Positions 7,844 to 16,227 of a DNA stretch of 57,251 nt are shown here, piece after piece. The DNA is taken from NCBI RefSeq assembly GCF_029968035.1, contig NZ_JASCIQ010000051.1, positions 1-57,251 on the forward strand, read 5' to 3'. The notes under the pieces are model-generated. The model worked only from the letters and a program-made list of their open reading frames with translations, was not told the DNA's origin and ran no database searches. Numbering within the stretch: the first letter of the stretch is position 1; each line of letters starts with the position of its first letter. The translations under genes were made by a program, and so were the position numbers. This DNA comes from Streptomyces cavernicola. GTDB taxonomy: Bacteria; Actinomycetota; Actinomycetes; Streptomycetales; Streptomycetaceae.

Positions 7844-7870
7844 CGCCCGGCGTCGCGCAGACTCGGGGGC

Positions 7871-8317
7871 ATGGACTGGTGCCACTACCGCTTCCGCAGC
7901 GTCTGGAACGTGCCCGCGCGTCCCGAAGCGGTCTTCGCCGTGCTGGAGAACGCCGAGGAGTACCCGCTGTGGTGGCGGCAGGTGCGCGAGGTCATCCCGA
8001 TCGACGCGCACAGCGGCCGCGCCAGGTTCCGCTCCGCGCTGCCGTACGACCTCCGCGTCACCGTGCGCGAGCTGCGCCGCGACCCGGCGGCCGGGGTCCT
8101 GGAGATCCGCATGACCGGCGACCTCGACGGCTGGGCGCGCTGGACGCTCGCGCCGGTCGGCCGCGGCACGCGCGTGGTGTACGAGCAGGAGGTCGACGTA
8201 CGACGGACGTTGATGCGCCGCCTCGCCGTTCCGGGGCGGCCGGTGTTCCTGCTCAACCACGCGCTGATGATGCGGGCGGGGCGACGCGGACTGATCGGGC
8301 ATCTCGGTACGAGCTGA
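7871..8317 (+). CDS. SRPBCC-fold (polyketide cyclase/START-like) protein
   Basis: The 148-residue protein has the pattern of the SRPBCC superfamily. The N-terminal WNVPARPEAVFAVLENAEEYPLWW is the usual first strand and helix around the ligand cavity, followed by antiparallel strands and a long C-terminal helix. These proteins bind hydrophobic ligands or act as cyclases; the ligand cannot be predicted. The ATG is preceded by GGGGGC, and the inverted repeat at 7820 suggests a regulated promoter. It lies 86 nt before the second tRNA-Val. Confidence 0.75.
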   Translation: MDWCHYRFRSVWNVPARPEAVFAVLENAEEYPLWWRQVREVIPIDAHSGRARFRSALPYDLRVTVRELRRDPAAGVLEIRMTGDLDGWARWTLAPVGRGTRVVYEQEVDVRRTLMRRLAVPGRPVFLLNHALMMRAGRRGLIGHLGTS

Positions 8318-8360
8318 CCGAGGGCGGCCGCGGGGCGATGCGCAGGCGTCCTGAACCGGT

Positions 8361-8390
8361 TTGGAGGAGGGCCGTCGGGACCTGTATGGT
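8361..8390 (+). promoter_or_regulatory. Promoter of tRNA-Val copy 2
   Basis: TTGGAG (8361-8366) and TATGGT (8385-8390) are separated by 18 nt and lie 13 nt before the mature tRNA 5' end. This is a good match to the principal (HrdB-type) sigma consensus. Confidence 0.65.
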
Positions 8391-8403
8391 TCAGTGCGTT
8401 CCC

Positions 8404-8475
8404 GGGCGATTAGCTCAGTGGGAGAGCGCTTCGTTCACACCGAAGAGGTCACTGGTTCGAACCCAGTATCGCCCA
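8404..8475 (+). tRNA. tRNA-Val(CAC), copy 2
   Basis: This 72-nt cloverleaf is identical over its full length to the copy at 5213-5284, with anticodon CAC. Flanking sequence differs apart from a few bases at each edge, so this is a gene duplication without a larger repeat. It is followed at once by its own terminator. Confidence 0.97.
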
Positions 8476-8480
8476 CCGGG

Positions 8481-8513
8481 AAAGACCGGTCCGTCACAGA
8501 CGGGCCGGTCTTT
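8481..8513 (+). terminator. Intrinsic terminator of tRNA-Val copy 2
   Basis: A 15-bp stem (8481-8495 with 8499-8513, one G-U pair, loop ACA) runs into a T-stretch (8511-8515). This is a classical U-tract terminator, rarer in streptomycetes. The A-rich left arm lets it also serve the convergent exonuclease gene. Confidence 0.9.
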
Positions 8514-8548
8514 TTGTGTACGCAGAGCCCCGTACCGCTCTGCGACTC

Positions 8549-9274
8549 TCAAGCGGCGGCCGGGAGTTCCGGGCGCAGCGGCCAGGCCGGGTCGACCGTC
8601 TCCGGAGTGCCGTTGCGGGTGAACCACGCCTGCAGGCCGTGCGCCTGGGCCGCGTGCCACACCGCCTGCAGGGCGTGCAGCTCGGCCGCCGAGAGGCGTT
8701 CGAGCCGGGCCGCGAAACGGCGCCCCACCGCGCGGGTCACCTCCAGGGCGGCGAGCGCGTCCGCCGCCGCGTCGTGGGCGTCGGCGAGCTCCACCTCGTA
8801 CAGCGCGCACAGGTCGGTGAGCGTGCGGCGGCCCTTGCGGTAGCGGTCCAGGTGCTTGTCCAGGACCCGCGGGTCGAGGACGCACAGCGGGCGGCTCCCC
8901 AGGTAGTGCGGGAGCGACGACGCGCGGTGCCGGCGCAGCTCCCGGTCCAGGAGCGTCAGGTCGAACGGCGCGTTCATCACCACCAGCGGCCGTCCCGCGG
9001 CGGTGAGATCGGACAGCTCGCGGCCTATCTCCTCCATCACCGGCGCCGGCCAGCGGCCGTAGCGGTGCAGATGGTCCTCCGTCAGGCCGTGTATGTCGGA
9101 GGCCTCTTCGGGGATCGGGACGCCCGGGTCGACCAGCCAGCGCGTCGCCCGCGCCCGGCCTCCCGGGGTGTCCTGGACGACGATCGCGGCCGACACGATG
9201 CGGTCGTTCTCCACGTCCACGCCCGTGGTCTCGGTGTCGAATGCGGCAAGTGGTCCCTCGTACCAACACGTCAT
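8549..9274 (-). CDS. DEDDh 3'-5' exonuclease (DnaQ/epsilon-like)
   Basis: The 241-residue protein has the three exonuclease motifs of the DEDDh family: ExoI AFDTETTGVD near residue 11, ExoII VMNAPFDLTLLDRE near residue 98, and ExoIII DAHDAAADALA with the catalytic His. It should remove 3' nucleotides with two-metal catalysis. It lacks polymerase or helicase domains and is a stand-alone proofreading- or repair-type exonuclease. The ATG at 9274 (MTCWYEGPLAAFDTE) has AGGGAG about 10 nt upstream. It is transcribed away from the DUF4365 pair across 246 nt in which I see no clear promoter boxes. Confidence 0.88.
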   Translation of the reverse strand: MTCWYEGPLAAFDTETTGVDVENDRIVSAAIVVQDTPGGRARATRWLVDPGVPIPEEASDIHGLTEDHLHRYGRWPAPVMEEIGRELSDLTAAGRPLVVMNAPFDLTLLDRELRRHRASSLPHYLGSRPLCVLDPRVLDKHLDRYRKGRRTLTDLCALYEVELADAHDAAADALAALEVTRAVGRRFAARLERLSAAELHALQAVWHAAQAHGLQAWFTRNGTPETVDPAWPLRPELPAAA

Positions 9275-9520
9275 GGTGATGCAACTCCCTGTGTCCGCAC
9301 GGCAGATGACGTGCGGCCGCCCGCCGTCCCTGGCGCGACGCGCCCCGCTGCCTGCCCGAACTCGTGATACCCGGGCCGTTTGCCCGATACGCGCAGCGGT
9401 GACAACACAGGTGACGGGCCGATGCGTTGGGCGGTCCGGGGGTGTGCGGCGCGCAACCGGCAGGGTGTGCGGGCCGCGGCACCACCTCAGTAACTCCTCG
9501 GCCCGGAAGGCTCGTTCGCC

Positions 9521-10087
9521 ATGGCGCTCGCGCAGCCCGAACAGGGTGGGCTGCTGCCCGAGCGGATCGCACCGCTGCGCGGCACGCTCGCCACCACCGC
9601 CTGCATGGAGACCCTCCAGGTGGGCTATCTGCACGCCGTCGCGGCCGCGGCCGGATGTTCGCTCTCGCAGCCCTTTCCGGACAACGGCATCGACTGGCAC
9701 GTCAGCCACAGCGCCCCCGGGCACACGGTCGACGACGAGGTCACCATCAAGGTGCAGCTCAAGTGCACGTACCAGCTCGCACCCGAACCCCCGGGCCCCG
9801 CCTTCTCGTTCACGCTCGACAACGCGCACCTGGAGAAGCTGGCCCGCACCCCGGTCTCGGTGCACAAGATCCTGGTCGTGATGATCGTGCCCCGGTCCCG
9901 CGACGACTGGCTGCGCGCCGGGCACGACCGGCTCGACCTCAGGCACTGCTGCTACTGGACCAACCTGGCCGGGCACCCCGTGCGGGGGCGGCACAGGACG
10001 ACGGTGCGGATCCCGACCTCGCGGATATTCGACGACCGGGCCCTCTGCGAGATCATGACGCGCGTCGGGACGGGAGGGAGACCCTGA
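9521..10087 (+). CDS. DUF4365 protein (putative PD-(D/E)XK-fold nuclease)
   Basis: The 188-residue protein matches the DUF4365 pattern. An N-terminal helix carries a glutamate (E30), followed by D58 in NGIDWHV and then Q79-L80-K81 in TIKVQLKCT. This E...D...QxK arrangement is that of PD-(D/E)XK-type nucleases with a Q-x-K variant. DUF4365 domains occur in predicted restriction or defence proteins, but no activity is established for this one. The stop overlaps the start of the next gene (TGATG), so the two are translationally coupled. Interaction between the products is inferred only from that. Confidence 0.7.
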   Translation: MALAQPEQGGLLPERIAPLRGTLATTACMETLQVGYLHAVAAAAGCSLSQPFPDNGIDWHVSHSAPGHTVDDEVTIKVQLKCTYQLAPEPPGPAFSFTLDNAHLEKLARTPVSVHKILVVMIVPRSRDDWLRAGHDRLDLRHCCYWTNLAGHPVRGRHRTTVRIPTSRIFDDRALCEIMTRVGTGGRP

Positions 10088-11295
10088 TGCACCGCCCGAT
10101 CGACGAACCCCCACACCTGATGCCCCCAGACCTGGTGGGCGGCGCCTTACCGGACCCGGACGCCGCGCGCGTGGACCCCGGCGTCCTCGGCGTCCTGCTC
10201 GACCGGCACGGCTGGCGGCGGCGCGGCGGCGCGGCCGGCCGGTACGCCCGCTGGACCCCGCCCGACGGCGCCTCCGGCACCAGCCTCCTCGTCCCCGAGA
10301 GCCGCGCCTTCCCCGACAGCGACGACCTGCTCAGCGAGGCCCTGCTCGCGCTCGCCCGCAGCGCCGCCCCGTCCGCGCGCGCCGTGCTCGTCGGCCTCGC
10401 GGTGCCCAGCGACGAGCTGACCTGGACCCGGGACGTCCCGCAGGGGCCCGCGGGCAGCGCCGCCTGGAACGTCGAGGAGCAGTTACGGAACTCCGTGCGC
10501 CAGGTGCTGCTCGCCGGGGCACTCGCTGTGCGCGAGCGGGCCGGGTACTACGGGGCGCGGCACCGCAGGGCTGCCGCCGCTTCTCTCGCGAGCGTTCTGG
10601 TGGGGCCCGCGCGCGGCGGCCGCAGGCTCACCGCGTTCGTGCCCGCGGCCACCGGCAGGCCCCTTGCCGTACGGCTGTACCACGCGCTGTGCGCTGCGCG
10701 TGAGGCCGTCGACTACCGCCGGGCCACGGGTGGCATGGAGGCCTTCGACACCGCCGTCGAGGCAGGCGTCAGCCACGAGTTGACCGAGGCCCTGGTCACT
10801 CTCGTAGGCGGTACGGAAGGGGCCTGCGTCGACCTCGCGTGGGCGCCCGCGGCCGGGGCGCCCGAGGGGTGTGCGGCCCGGCCCGAGTCCGTCGAGTTCT
10901 CGCCCGGCGACCTGGCGGTGCTGCGCGAGGCCTCCGCCCGCTACCGCCGAGCCGAGCCCTCGATGCCCGTCAAGATCACCGGGACCGTCGTACGGATGCG
11001 CAGGGCGGGGCCGCGGGGGAGCGGCGCCGTACGGCTGCGGGTGATCGCGGGGGCCGAGGTCCCGCACGTACGCATGTCCCTGGACGAGGAGGCGTACCGG
11101 ATCGCGGGGCATGCTCATCTCCTCGGCCTGCCGGTACGGGTGCAGGGCCGCCTGGAGAGCCGCGGGGGCTTCCGTCGGCTGTCCGGGGCCACGGAGGTGG
11201 TGCCGGTGCAGGTGGACGAGGCGGAGCGGGACCGGATGCTGAAGTCGCTGCAGGAGAACCTGGACTTCTTCGGGGAGGCGTGCGGCGGGGAATAG
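10087..11295 (+). CDS. Uncharacterised protein coupled to DUF4365 gene, OB-like C-terminus
   Basis: The 402-residue protein (start MHRPIDEPPH) is not recognised. The N-terminal two thirds is a mixed helical region rich in Arg and Ala, without metal or nucleotide motifs I can identify. The last about 90 residues read as five beta strands (KITGTVVRMRR, GAVRLRVIAG, PHVRMSLDEE, LPVRVQGRLESR, GFRRLSGATEVVPV). This is the look of an OB-fold, often a nucleic-acid-binding module. The coupled start to the DUF4365 frame suggests a two-protein unit. A longer upstream frame exists but overlaps the DUF4365 gene. Confidence 0.65.
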   Translation: MHRPIDEPPHLMPPDLVGGALPDPDAARVDPGVLGVLLDRHGWRRRGGAAGRYARWTPPDGASGTSLLVPESRAFPDSDDLLSEALLALARSAAPSARAVLVGLAVPSDELTWTRDVPQGPAGSAAWNVEEQLRNSVRQVLLAGALAVRERAGYYGARHRRAAAASLASVLVGPARGGRRLTAFVPAATGRPLAVRLYHALCAAREAVDYRRATGGMEAFDTAVEAGVSHELTEALVTLVGGTEGACVDLAWAPAAGAPEGCAARPESVEFSPGDLAVLREASARYRRAEPSMPVKITGTVVRMRRAGPRGSGAVRLRVIAGAEVPHVRMSLDEEAYRIAGHAHLLGLPVRVQGRLESRGGFRRLSGATEVVPVQVDEAERDRMLKSLQENLDFFGEACGGE

Positions 11296-11485
11296 GTCTC
11301 AGGCGGGCGGGTCCGGGAAATTCAGCCCACACCGCGATCGAGGGGGCCCGAGTCAACGGTGCGGCTCGGACCACGGAAGCCGGCCCCCGCTAACCGTTTC
11401 GCGAACGCCTCCACGGTCTCGGTACGATTCCTCTTGCGCGCGCACGCAGTGATGCCGCGCATCCACCTTCAGGCAGGAGAGACCG

Positions 11486-13462
11486 GTGTCAGACGTCCGT
11501 GTGATCATCCAACGCGATTCCGAGCGGGAAGAGCGCGTGGTGACGACGGGCACTACGGCCGCCGAACTCTTCCCCGGTGAGCGCACCGTCGTCGCCGCGC
11601 GCGTGGGCGGCGAGCTGAAGGACCTGGCGTACGCCGTGCAGGACGGCGAGGAGGTCGAGCCGGTCGAGATCTCCTCCGAGGACGGCCTCAACATCCTGCG
11701 CCACTCCACCGCGCACGTGATGGCGCAGGCAGTGCAGGAGCTCTTCCCCGAGGCCAAGCTGGGCATCGGCCCGCCGGTCAAGGACGGCTTCTACTACGAC
11801 TTCGACGTCGCCGAGCCGTTCACTCCCGAGGACCTCAAGCGCATCGAGAAGAAGATGCAGGAGATCCAGAAGCGCGGCCAGCGGTTCTCCCGCCGCGTCG
11901 TCTCCGACGACGACGCCCGCGAGGAGCTCGCCGACGAGCCGTACAAGCTGGAGCTCATCGGCATCAAGGGCTCCGCCTCGCACGACGACGGCGCGGACGT
12001 CGAGGTGGGCGGCGGCGAGCTGACCATCTACGACAACCTCGACCCGAAGTCCGGCGAGCTGTGCTGGAAGGACCTCTGCCGCGGTCCGCACCTGCCGACC
12101 ACCCGCAACATCCCCGCGTTCAAGCTGATGCGGAACGCGGCGGCGTACTGGCGCGGCAGCGAGAAGAACCCGATGCTGCAGCGCATCTACGGCACCGCCT
12201 GGCCGTCCAAGGACGAGCTGAAGGCGCACCTGGAGTTCCTCGCCGAGGCCGAGAAGCGCGACCACCGCCGCCTCGGCAACGAGCTGGACCTGTTCTCCGT
12301 CCCGGAGCAGATCGGCTCCGGCCTCGCGGTCTTCCACCCCAAGGGCGGCATCGTCCGCCGCGTGATGGAGGACTACTCGCGCCGCCGGCACGAGGAGGAG
12401 GGGTACGAGTTCGTCTACACCCCGCACGCCACGAAGGGGAAGCTCTTCGAGACCTCGGGCCACCTGGACTGGTACGCCGACGGCATGTACCCGCCCATGC
12501 AGCTCGACGAGGGCGTGGACTACTACCTCAAGCCCATGAACTGCCCGATGCACAACCTGATCTTCGACGCGCGCGGGCGTTCGTACCGTGAACTGCCGCT
12601 GCGCCTCTTCGAGTTCGGCACCGTGTACCGGTACGAGAAGTCCGGCGTCGTGCACGGCCTGACCCGCGCCCGCGGCTTCACGCAGGACGACGCGCACATC
12701 TACTGCACCCGCGAGCAGATGGCGGACGAGCTCGACAAGACGCTCACCTTCGTCCTCGGCCTGCTCCGCGACTACGGCCTGAACGACTTCTACCTGGAGC
12801 TGTCCACCAAGGACCCGGAGAAGTACGTCGGCTCGGACGAGGTCTGGGAAGAGGCCACCGAGGTGCTCGCCCAGGTCGCCGAGAAGCAGGGCCTGCCGCT
12901 GACCCCGGACCCGGGCGGCGCCGCGTTCTACGGCCCGAAGATCTCCGTCCAGGCGAAGGACGCGATCGGCCGGACCTGGCAGATGTCCACGGTCCAGCTG
13001 GACTTCAACCTGCCGGAGCGCTTCAACCTGGAGTACACCGGCCCGGACGGCACCAAGCAGCGCCCGGTCATGATCCACCGAGCCCTGTTCGGCTCCATCG
13101 AGCGGTTCTTCGCGGTGCTCCTCGAGCACTACGCGGGCGCCTTCCCGGCGTGGCTCGCCCCGGTCCAGGCCACGGGCATCCCAATCGGTGACGCGCACGT
13201 CGAGTACCTGCAGGAGTTCGCCGCCAAGGCGAAGAAGCAGGGCCTGCGGGTCGAGGTGGACTCCTCCTCCGACCGGATGCAGAAGAAGATCCGCAACGCC
13301 CAGAAGGCCAAGGTGCCCTTCATGATCATCGCGGGCGACGAGGACATGGCCGCCGGCGCCGTCTCCTTCCGCTACCGCGACGGTTCGCAGGAGAACGGCA
13401 TCCCCGTCGACGAGGCCATCGCGAAGATCGCCAAGGTCGTCGAGGAGCGGGTGCAGGTCTGA
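11486..13462 (+). CDS. thrS: Threonyl-tRNA synthetase
   Basis: The 658-residue class II synthetase charges tRNA-Thr. Domains in order: TGS (about 1-62), editing domain with HSTAH (about 74-78) and a later CxxC/H set around CWKDLCRGPH, the catalytic core, and the C-terminal anticodon domain (about 550-655). In the core, PMNCPMH supplies the zinc-binding Cys and RYEKSGVVHGLTRARGF is motif 2. GTG 11486 has AGGAGA 5 nt upstream. The 190-nt leader holds no recognisable T-box or Thr-rich leader peptide. As in mycobacteria, thrS precedes the HIT gene and pgsA. Confidence 0.98.
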   Translation: MSDVRVIIQRDSEREERVVTTGTTAAELFPGERTVVAARVGGELKDLAYAVQDGEEVEPVEISSEDGLNILRHSTAHVMAQAVQELFPEAKLGIGPPVKDGFYYDFDVAEPFTPEDLKRIEKKMQEIQKRGQRFSRRVVSDDDAREELADEPYKLELIGIKGSASHDDGADVEVGGGELTIYDNLDPKSGELCWKDLCRGPHLPTTRNIPAFKLMRNAAAYWRGSEKNPMLQRIYGTAWPSKDELKAHLEFLAEAEKRDHRRLGNELDLFSVPEQIGSGLAVFHPKGGIVRRVMEDYSRRRHEEEGYEFVYTPHATKGKLFETSGHLDWYADGMYPPMQLDEGVDYYLKPMNCPMHNLIFDARGRSYRELPLRLFEFGTVYRYEKSGVVHGLTRARGFTQDDAHIYCTREQMADELDKTLTFVLGLLRDYGLNDFYLELSTKDPEKYVGSDEVWEEATEVLAQVAEKQGLPLTPDPGGAAFYGPKISVQAKDAIGRTWQMSTVQLDFNLPERFNLEYTGPDGTKQRPVMIHRALFGSIERFFAVLLEHYAGAFPAWLAPVQATGIPIGDAHVEYLQEFAAKAKKQGLRVEVDSSSDRMQKKIRNAQKAKVPFMIIAGDEDMAAGAVSFRYRDGSQENGIPVDEAIAKIAKVVEERVQV

Positions 13463-13513
13463 TCCCGGTCTGATCCCGGCGGGACGTCCGTCCCGTAGCC
13501 GAGTTGTGGTCGC

Positions 13514-13550
13514 GAGGCCCCGGAGCGCGGTTGTCGCGCTCCGGGGCCTC
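13514..13550 (+). terminator. I-shaped terminator of thrS
   Basis: A perfect 16-bp GC-rich stem (13514-13529 with 13535-13550) closes a 5-nt loop 50 nt after the thrS stop. There is no U-tract, as is common in streptomycetes. Confidence 0.85.
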
Positions 13551-13613
13551 GGGCTTCCCCGCTGCCCGACCCGGCGACGCATCGGGCCCCGGCCACGCCA
13601 TATGCTGCACACC

Positions 13614-14162
13614 ATGACGAGTGACCCGGAGCAGCAGAACGGAGTGGGGACGCAGGACGCGTTCCAGCGCCTGTGGACGCCCCACCGGATGGCGTACATC
13701 CAGGGCGAGAACAAGCCGACCGGGCCGGGGGCCGGGGACGGCTGTCCGTTCTGCTCGATCCCCGAGATGTCCGACGAGGACGGCCTGATCGTCGCACGCG
13801 GCAACCATGTGTACGCGGTGCTCAACCTGTACCCGTACAACGGCGGGCACCTGATGGTCGTGCCCTACCGGCACGTCGCGGACTACACCGAGCTGTCCAC
13901 CGCCGAGACCGTGGAGCTGGGCGAGCTCACCAAGCAGGCCATGGTCGCGCTGCGCACCGCTTCGGGCGCGCACGGCTTCAACATCGGCATGAACCAGGGC
14001 ACCGTCGCCGGCGCCGGCATCGCCGCGCATCTGCACCAGCACATCGTGCCCCGCTGGGGCGGCGACACGAACTTCATGCCCGTCGTCGGCCACACCAAGG
14101 TGCTGCCCCAACTCCTGGGCGACACCCGCAAGATGCTGGCCGACGCCTGGCCTCGGGGCTGA
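13614..14162 (+). CDS. HIT-family nucleotide hydrolase/phosphorylase (Ap4A phosphorylase type)
   Basis: The 182-residue protein has a CPFC zinc pair (residues 44-47) and the histidine triad HLHQHIVPR. It acts on nucleoside phosphoanhydrides. The ortholog beside thrS and pgsA in Mycobacterium tuberculosis has been described as a diadenosine tetraphosphate phosphorylase, so that activity is a reasonable inference. TATGCT at 13601-13606 puts the transcription start at the ATG 13614, suggesting a leaderless message; an in-frame ATG at 13602 lies inside that -10 box and is less likely. It is convergent with the following membrane-protein gene. Confidence 0.9.
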   Translation: MTSDPEQQNGVGTQDAFQRLWTPHRMAYIQGENKPTGPGAGDGCPFCSIPEMSDEDGLIVARGNHVYAVLNLYPYNGGHLMVVPYRHVADYTELSTAETVELGELTKQAMVALRTASGAHGFNIGMNQGTVAGAGIAAHLHQHIVPRWGGDTNFMPVVGHTKVLPQLLGDTRKMLADAWPRG

Positions 14163-14178
14163 CCTCCCGCCGTTCCCT

Positions 14179-14214
14179 GATGGTGCTCACGTCCTCTCGT
14201 ACGTGAGCACCATC
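14179..14214. terminator. Bidirectional terminator between HIT gene and membrane-protein gene
   Basis: A perfect 14-bp stem (14179-14192 with 14201-14214, arm GATGGTGCTCACGT) is followed by a short T-run at 14219-14222. It lies between convergent genes. Confidence 0.85.
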
Positions 14215-14298
14215 GCGCTTTTCCGGGCCGCTCCCGCGCGTGCACGCGGGGGTTGTACGGCGTGGGCGCGGGCCCTACGCGCCGAGTGACGTGGGGCC

Positions 14299-15960
14299 CT
14301 ACGCGTCGTACACGTCGGCCTTGGTGGGCGAAGCCTCCTGGACGGCGCCGCTGAGGGTGAGCGAGCGGCTGGCGAAGCGCGCCGTGTCCACGGAGTTCTC
14401 CTCCAGGACGCGCATCGCGGCGGCGTGCACCACCCGCAGCACCGGGGTGGCCGCACGCAGCGCGTCGTCCGCCATGAAGCGGTGCCGCCACGGCTTGTCG
14501 GCCCAGGCGTGCCGCAGGCCGAACGGCTCCGGCAGGGCCAGCTTGCCGCCGAGGAAGTCCAGGATCGGCGGGAACCAGGTGAACGGCGCGCGGGCCGCGA
14601 GCCGCACCACGTCGTCGGCCTCTATCAGGGGCAGCTTCACCTCCCGCGTCTCCCAGAACTTCACCGTCTTGGAGACTTCCTTGGTCTTCGCCTTCGGCTT
14701 GGTCGTGAACAGGGAGTGCACCGGGCCGAGCGCATGGCCCGTGACCTCGATGCGCAGCGTCTCGTGCAGCACCGTCACCGTGATCAGCATCGTGATCACC
14801 AACTGGCCGTCCCAGAGCCGGAACTGGACACCCAGATAGTGGCGGTCGCCGCTGCCGAACTGCTGCTCGTTGCAGATCCGCTGTATCTCGTGCGGCTTGA
14901 CCTGGAAGGCCTCCACGTCCGTGCCGGAGGGACGGGCCACCTCCGTCGCCCCCTCGGCCACGGGGGAGACGATCCAGTGCCGTATCGACGGGGTGGGGAA
15001 ACCGCCGGTGTGCAGCGGGCCGCGCTCCAGCATGCGCAGCTGGTCGTGGATCGCGCGCACCACGTCCCAACTGCGGAACGGGTGGATCTCCGAGCTGCCC
15101 GCGCGCGGCACCAGCTCTTCCGCCAACTGCCAGCTGCCCCAACGGGTTCCCATGCCGAGGATGCCCTTGGGCCCGGCGTAGAACACGGAGTTGGACTGCT
15201 GCTCGGCGGTGAGCCGGGCCAGGCCCTGGCGCAGCCGCTCGGCCGCCGTCTCGCCGGGCGAACCCGGCACCGCCTCGGGGATCTTGGCGCCGATGCCGCC
15301 GCCGGCGAGCAGACTCTCCCAGCGGCCGCGCAGATCCTGGGCCGTACGCTCACAGATCTGCTTGGCGAGCACCCAGCCGATCACCGGGGCGATCACCATG
15401 GCCCGCAGATATATCCCCAGGAAACCCGTGAACGGCAGCTTGATCAGGAAGATCACGGCCAGGACGCAGGCGGCTGCCAGGAGCGCCGTGCCGATCGTGG
15501 ACTTCTTCTTGTCCTTGCCCTCGCCGAGGCTCTTCTTGACCTGGAAGATCAGCAGCCACAGCAGCAGTCCCGGCAGGAACAGCACCCCGAACAGCACGGT
15601 CACAGCGGTGAGTCGGGTGTCACGCTCCTTGCGGATGCGGGTGGCCGCGAGGCAGTGCTCGACCACGGACTGCGGCTCTATCCCGAAGGACTGGATCAGC
15701 GGCTTGCGGGCGCCGCCGAGCATCCGCACCTGCACGGCGCGCGCGAAGGCCTCGCCGAGGTCCGGCTTGAAGAGCGACAACTTGCCTTTCTTCACCTCGG
15801 ACTTGTGCCAGTCGTTGTTCGCTTTCAGTATCTCGTCGACATCGCTGTCGCGGTACGCCGCCGACGCCAGCGCGTGCGTCGCCGCCGTCTCGCCCGCGGC
15901 GCCGGAGAGCGGCACCTGCGCCCCCGGCGTGAAATCGAAGGCCGAATCGATGTCCGCCAC
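14299..15960 (-). CDS. Uncharacterised membrane protein (553 aa)
   Basis: I do not recognise a characterised family. The GTG at 15960 (VADIDSAFDF) follows a GGGGG. After a soluble N-terminal part (about 1-110) there is a hydrophobic pair at about 118-140, a basic loop GEGKDKKKS, and two more segments at about 156-176 and 180-197. A roughly 350-residue mostly polar C-terminal domain follows, probably cytosolic, with a beta-rich stretch around GDRHYLGVQFRLWDGQLVIT. No catalytic motif is seen. It is well conserved in position next to the pgsA cluster in streptomycetes, as I recall. Confidence 0.65.
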   Translation of the reverse strand: MADIDSAFDFTPGAQVPLSGAAGETAATHALASAAYRDSDVDEILKANNDWHKSEVKKGKLSLFKPDLGEAFARAVQVRMLGGARKPLIQSFGIEPQSVVEHCLAATRIRKERDTRLTAVTVLFGVLFLPGLLLWLLIFQVKKSLGEGKDKKKSTIGTALLAAACVLAVIFLIKLPFTGFLGIYLRAMVIAPVIGWVLAKQICERTAQDLRGRWESLLAGGGIGAKIPEAVPGSPGETAAERLRQGLARLTAEQQSNSVFYAGPKGILGMGTRWGSWQLAEELVPRAGSSEIHPFRSWDVVRAIHDQLRMLERGPLHTGGFPTPSIRHWIVSPVAEGATEVARPSGTDVEAFQVKPHEIQRICNEQQFGSGDRHYLGVQFRLWDGQLVITMLITVTVLHETLRIEVTGHALGPVHSLFTTKPKAKTKEVSKTVKFWETREVKLPLIEADDVVRLAARAPFTWFPPILDFLGGKLALPEPFGLRHAWADKPWRHRFMADDALRAATPVLRVVHAAAMRVLEENSVDTARFASRSLTLSGAVQEASPTKADVYDA

Positions 15961-16090
15961 TGCAAGCCCCCATCGCCGCACCGCCGCTGCTCTGCGGCCC
16001 TTCCCGACTTCCTTACCCCGCACGGCCGTTGACCGCACCGCCGGGCAGATCATCAATGTATCGGGGCGCACTGACATCCGTCATCGGGCG

Positions 16091-16138
16091 GCCGAATGCC
16101 GCCCGTCCCCACACGAGTCGGGACGGGCGGCATTCGGC
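16091..16138 (-). terminator. Very long (19-bp) hairpin downstream of the EF-G-like gene
   Basis: The arms 16091-16109 and 16120-16138 are perfectly complementary over 19 bp around a 10-nt loop. The hairpin sits about 90 nt past the EF-G-like stop and before the membrane-protein start (both minus strand), so it most likely ends the EF-G-like transcript. There is no U-tract. Confidence 0.8.
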
Positions 16139-16227
16139 CCGCCGGCACCGGGCCCCGGTGCACCGGCGTGCCGCCGCCGCGCCCTGCCGGAACGCGGCGG
16201 CGGGGGAGGTCGGGGCCGGTCAGTGGG

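Noticed and set aside
5213..8475. Integrated mobile element bounded by the two tRNA-Val copies
   Set aside because: The interval holds only a conserved-looking membrane protein and an SRPBCC gene, with no integrase, and both tRNAs are complete.
9275..9520. A CRISPR or repeat array in the exonuclease-DUF4365 gap
   Set aside because: No regularly spaced repeats are present here or elsewhere in the window.
11296..11485. T-box riboswitch or Thr leader peptide upstream of thrS
   Set aside because: No TGG-rich antiterminator consensus or Thr-rich short frame could be found in the 190-nt leader.
12000..13400. Long open frames antisense to thrS, secD, alaS and other genes (some 700-900 codons)
   Set aside because: They are shadow frames caused by third-position GC bias: Arg/Ala/Gly/Val/Leu-rich, no family pattern, while the opposite strand encodes clear housekeeping enzymes.
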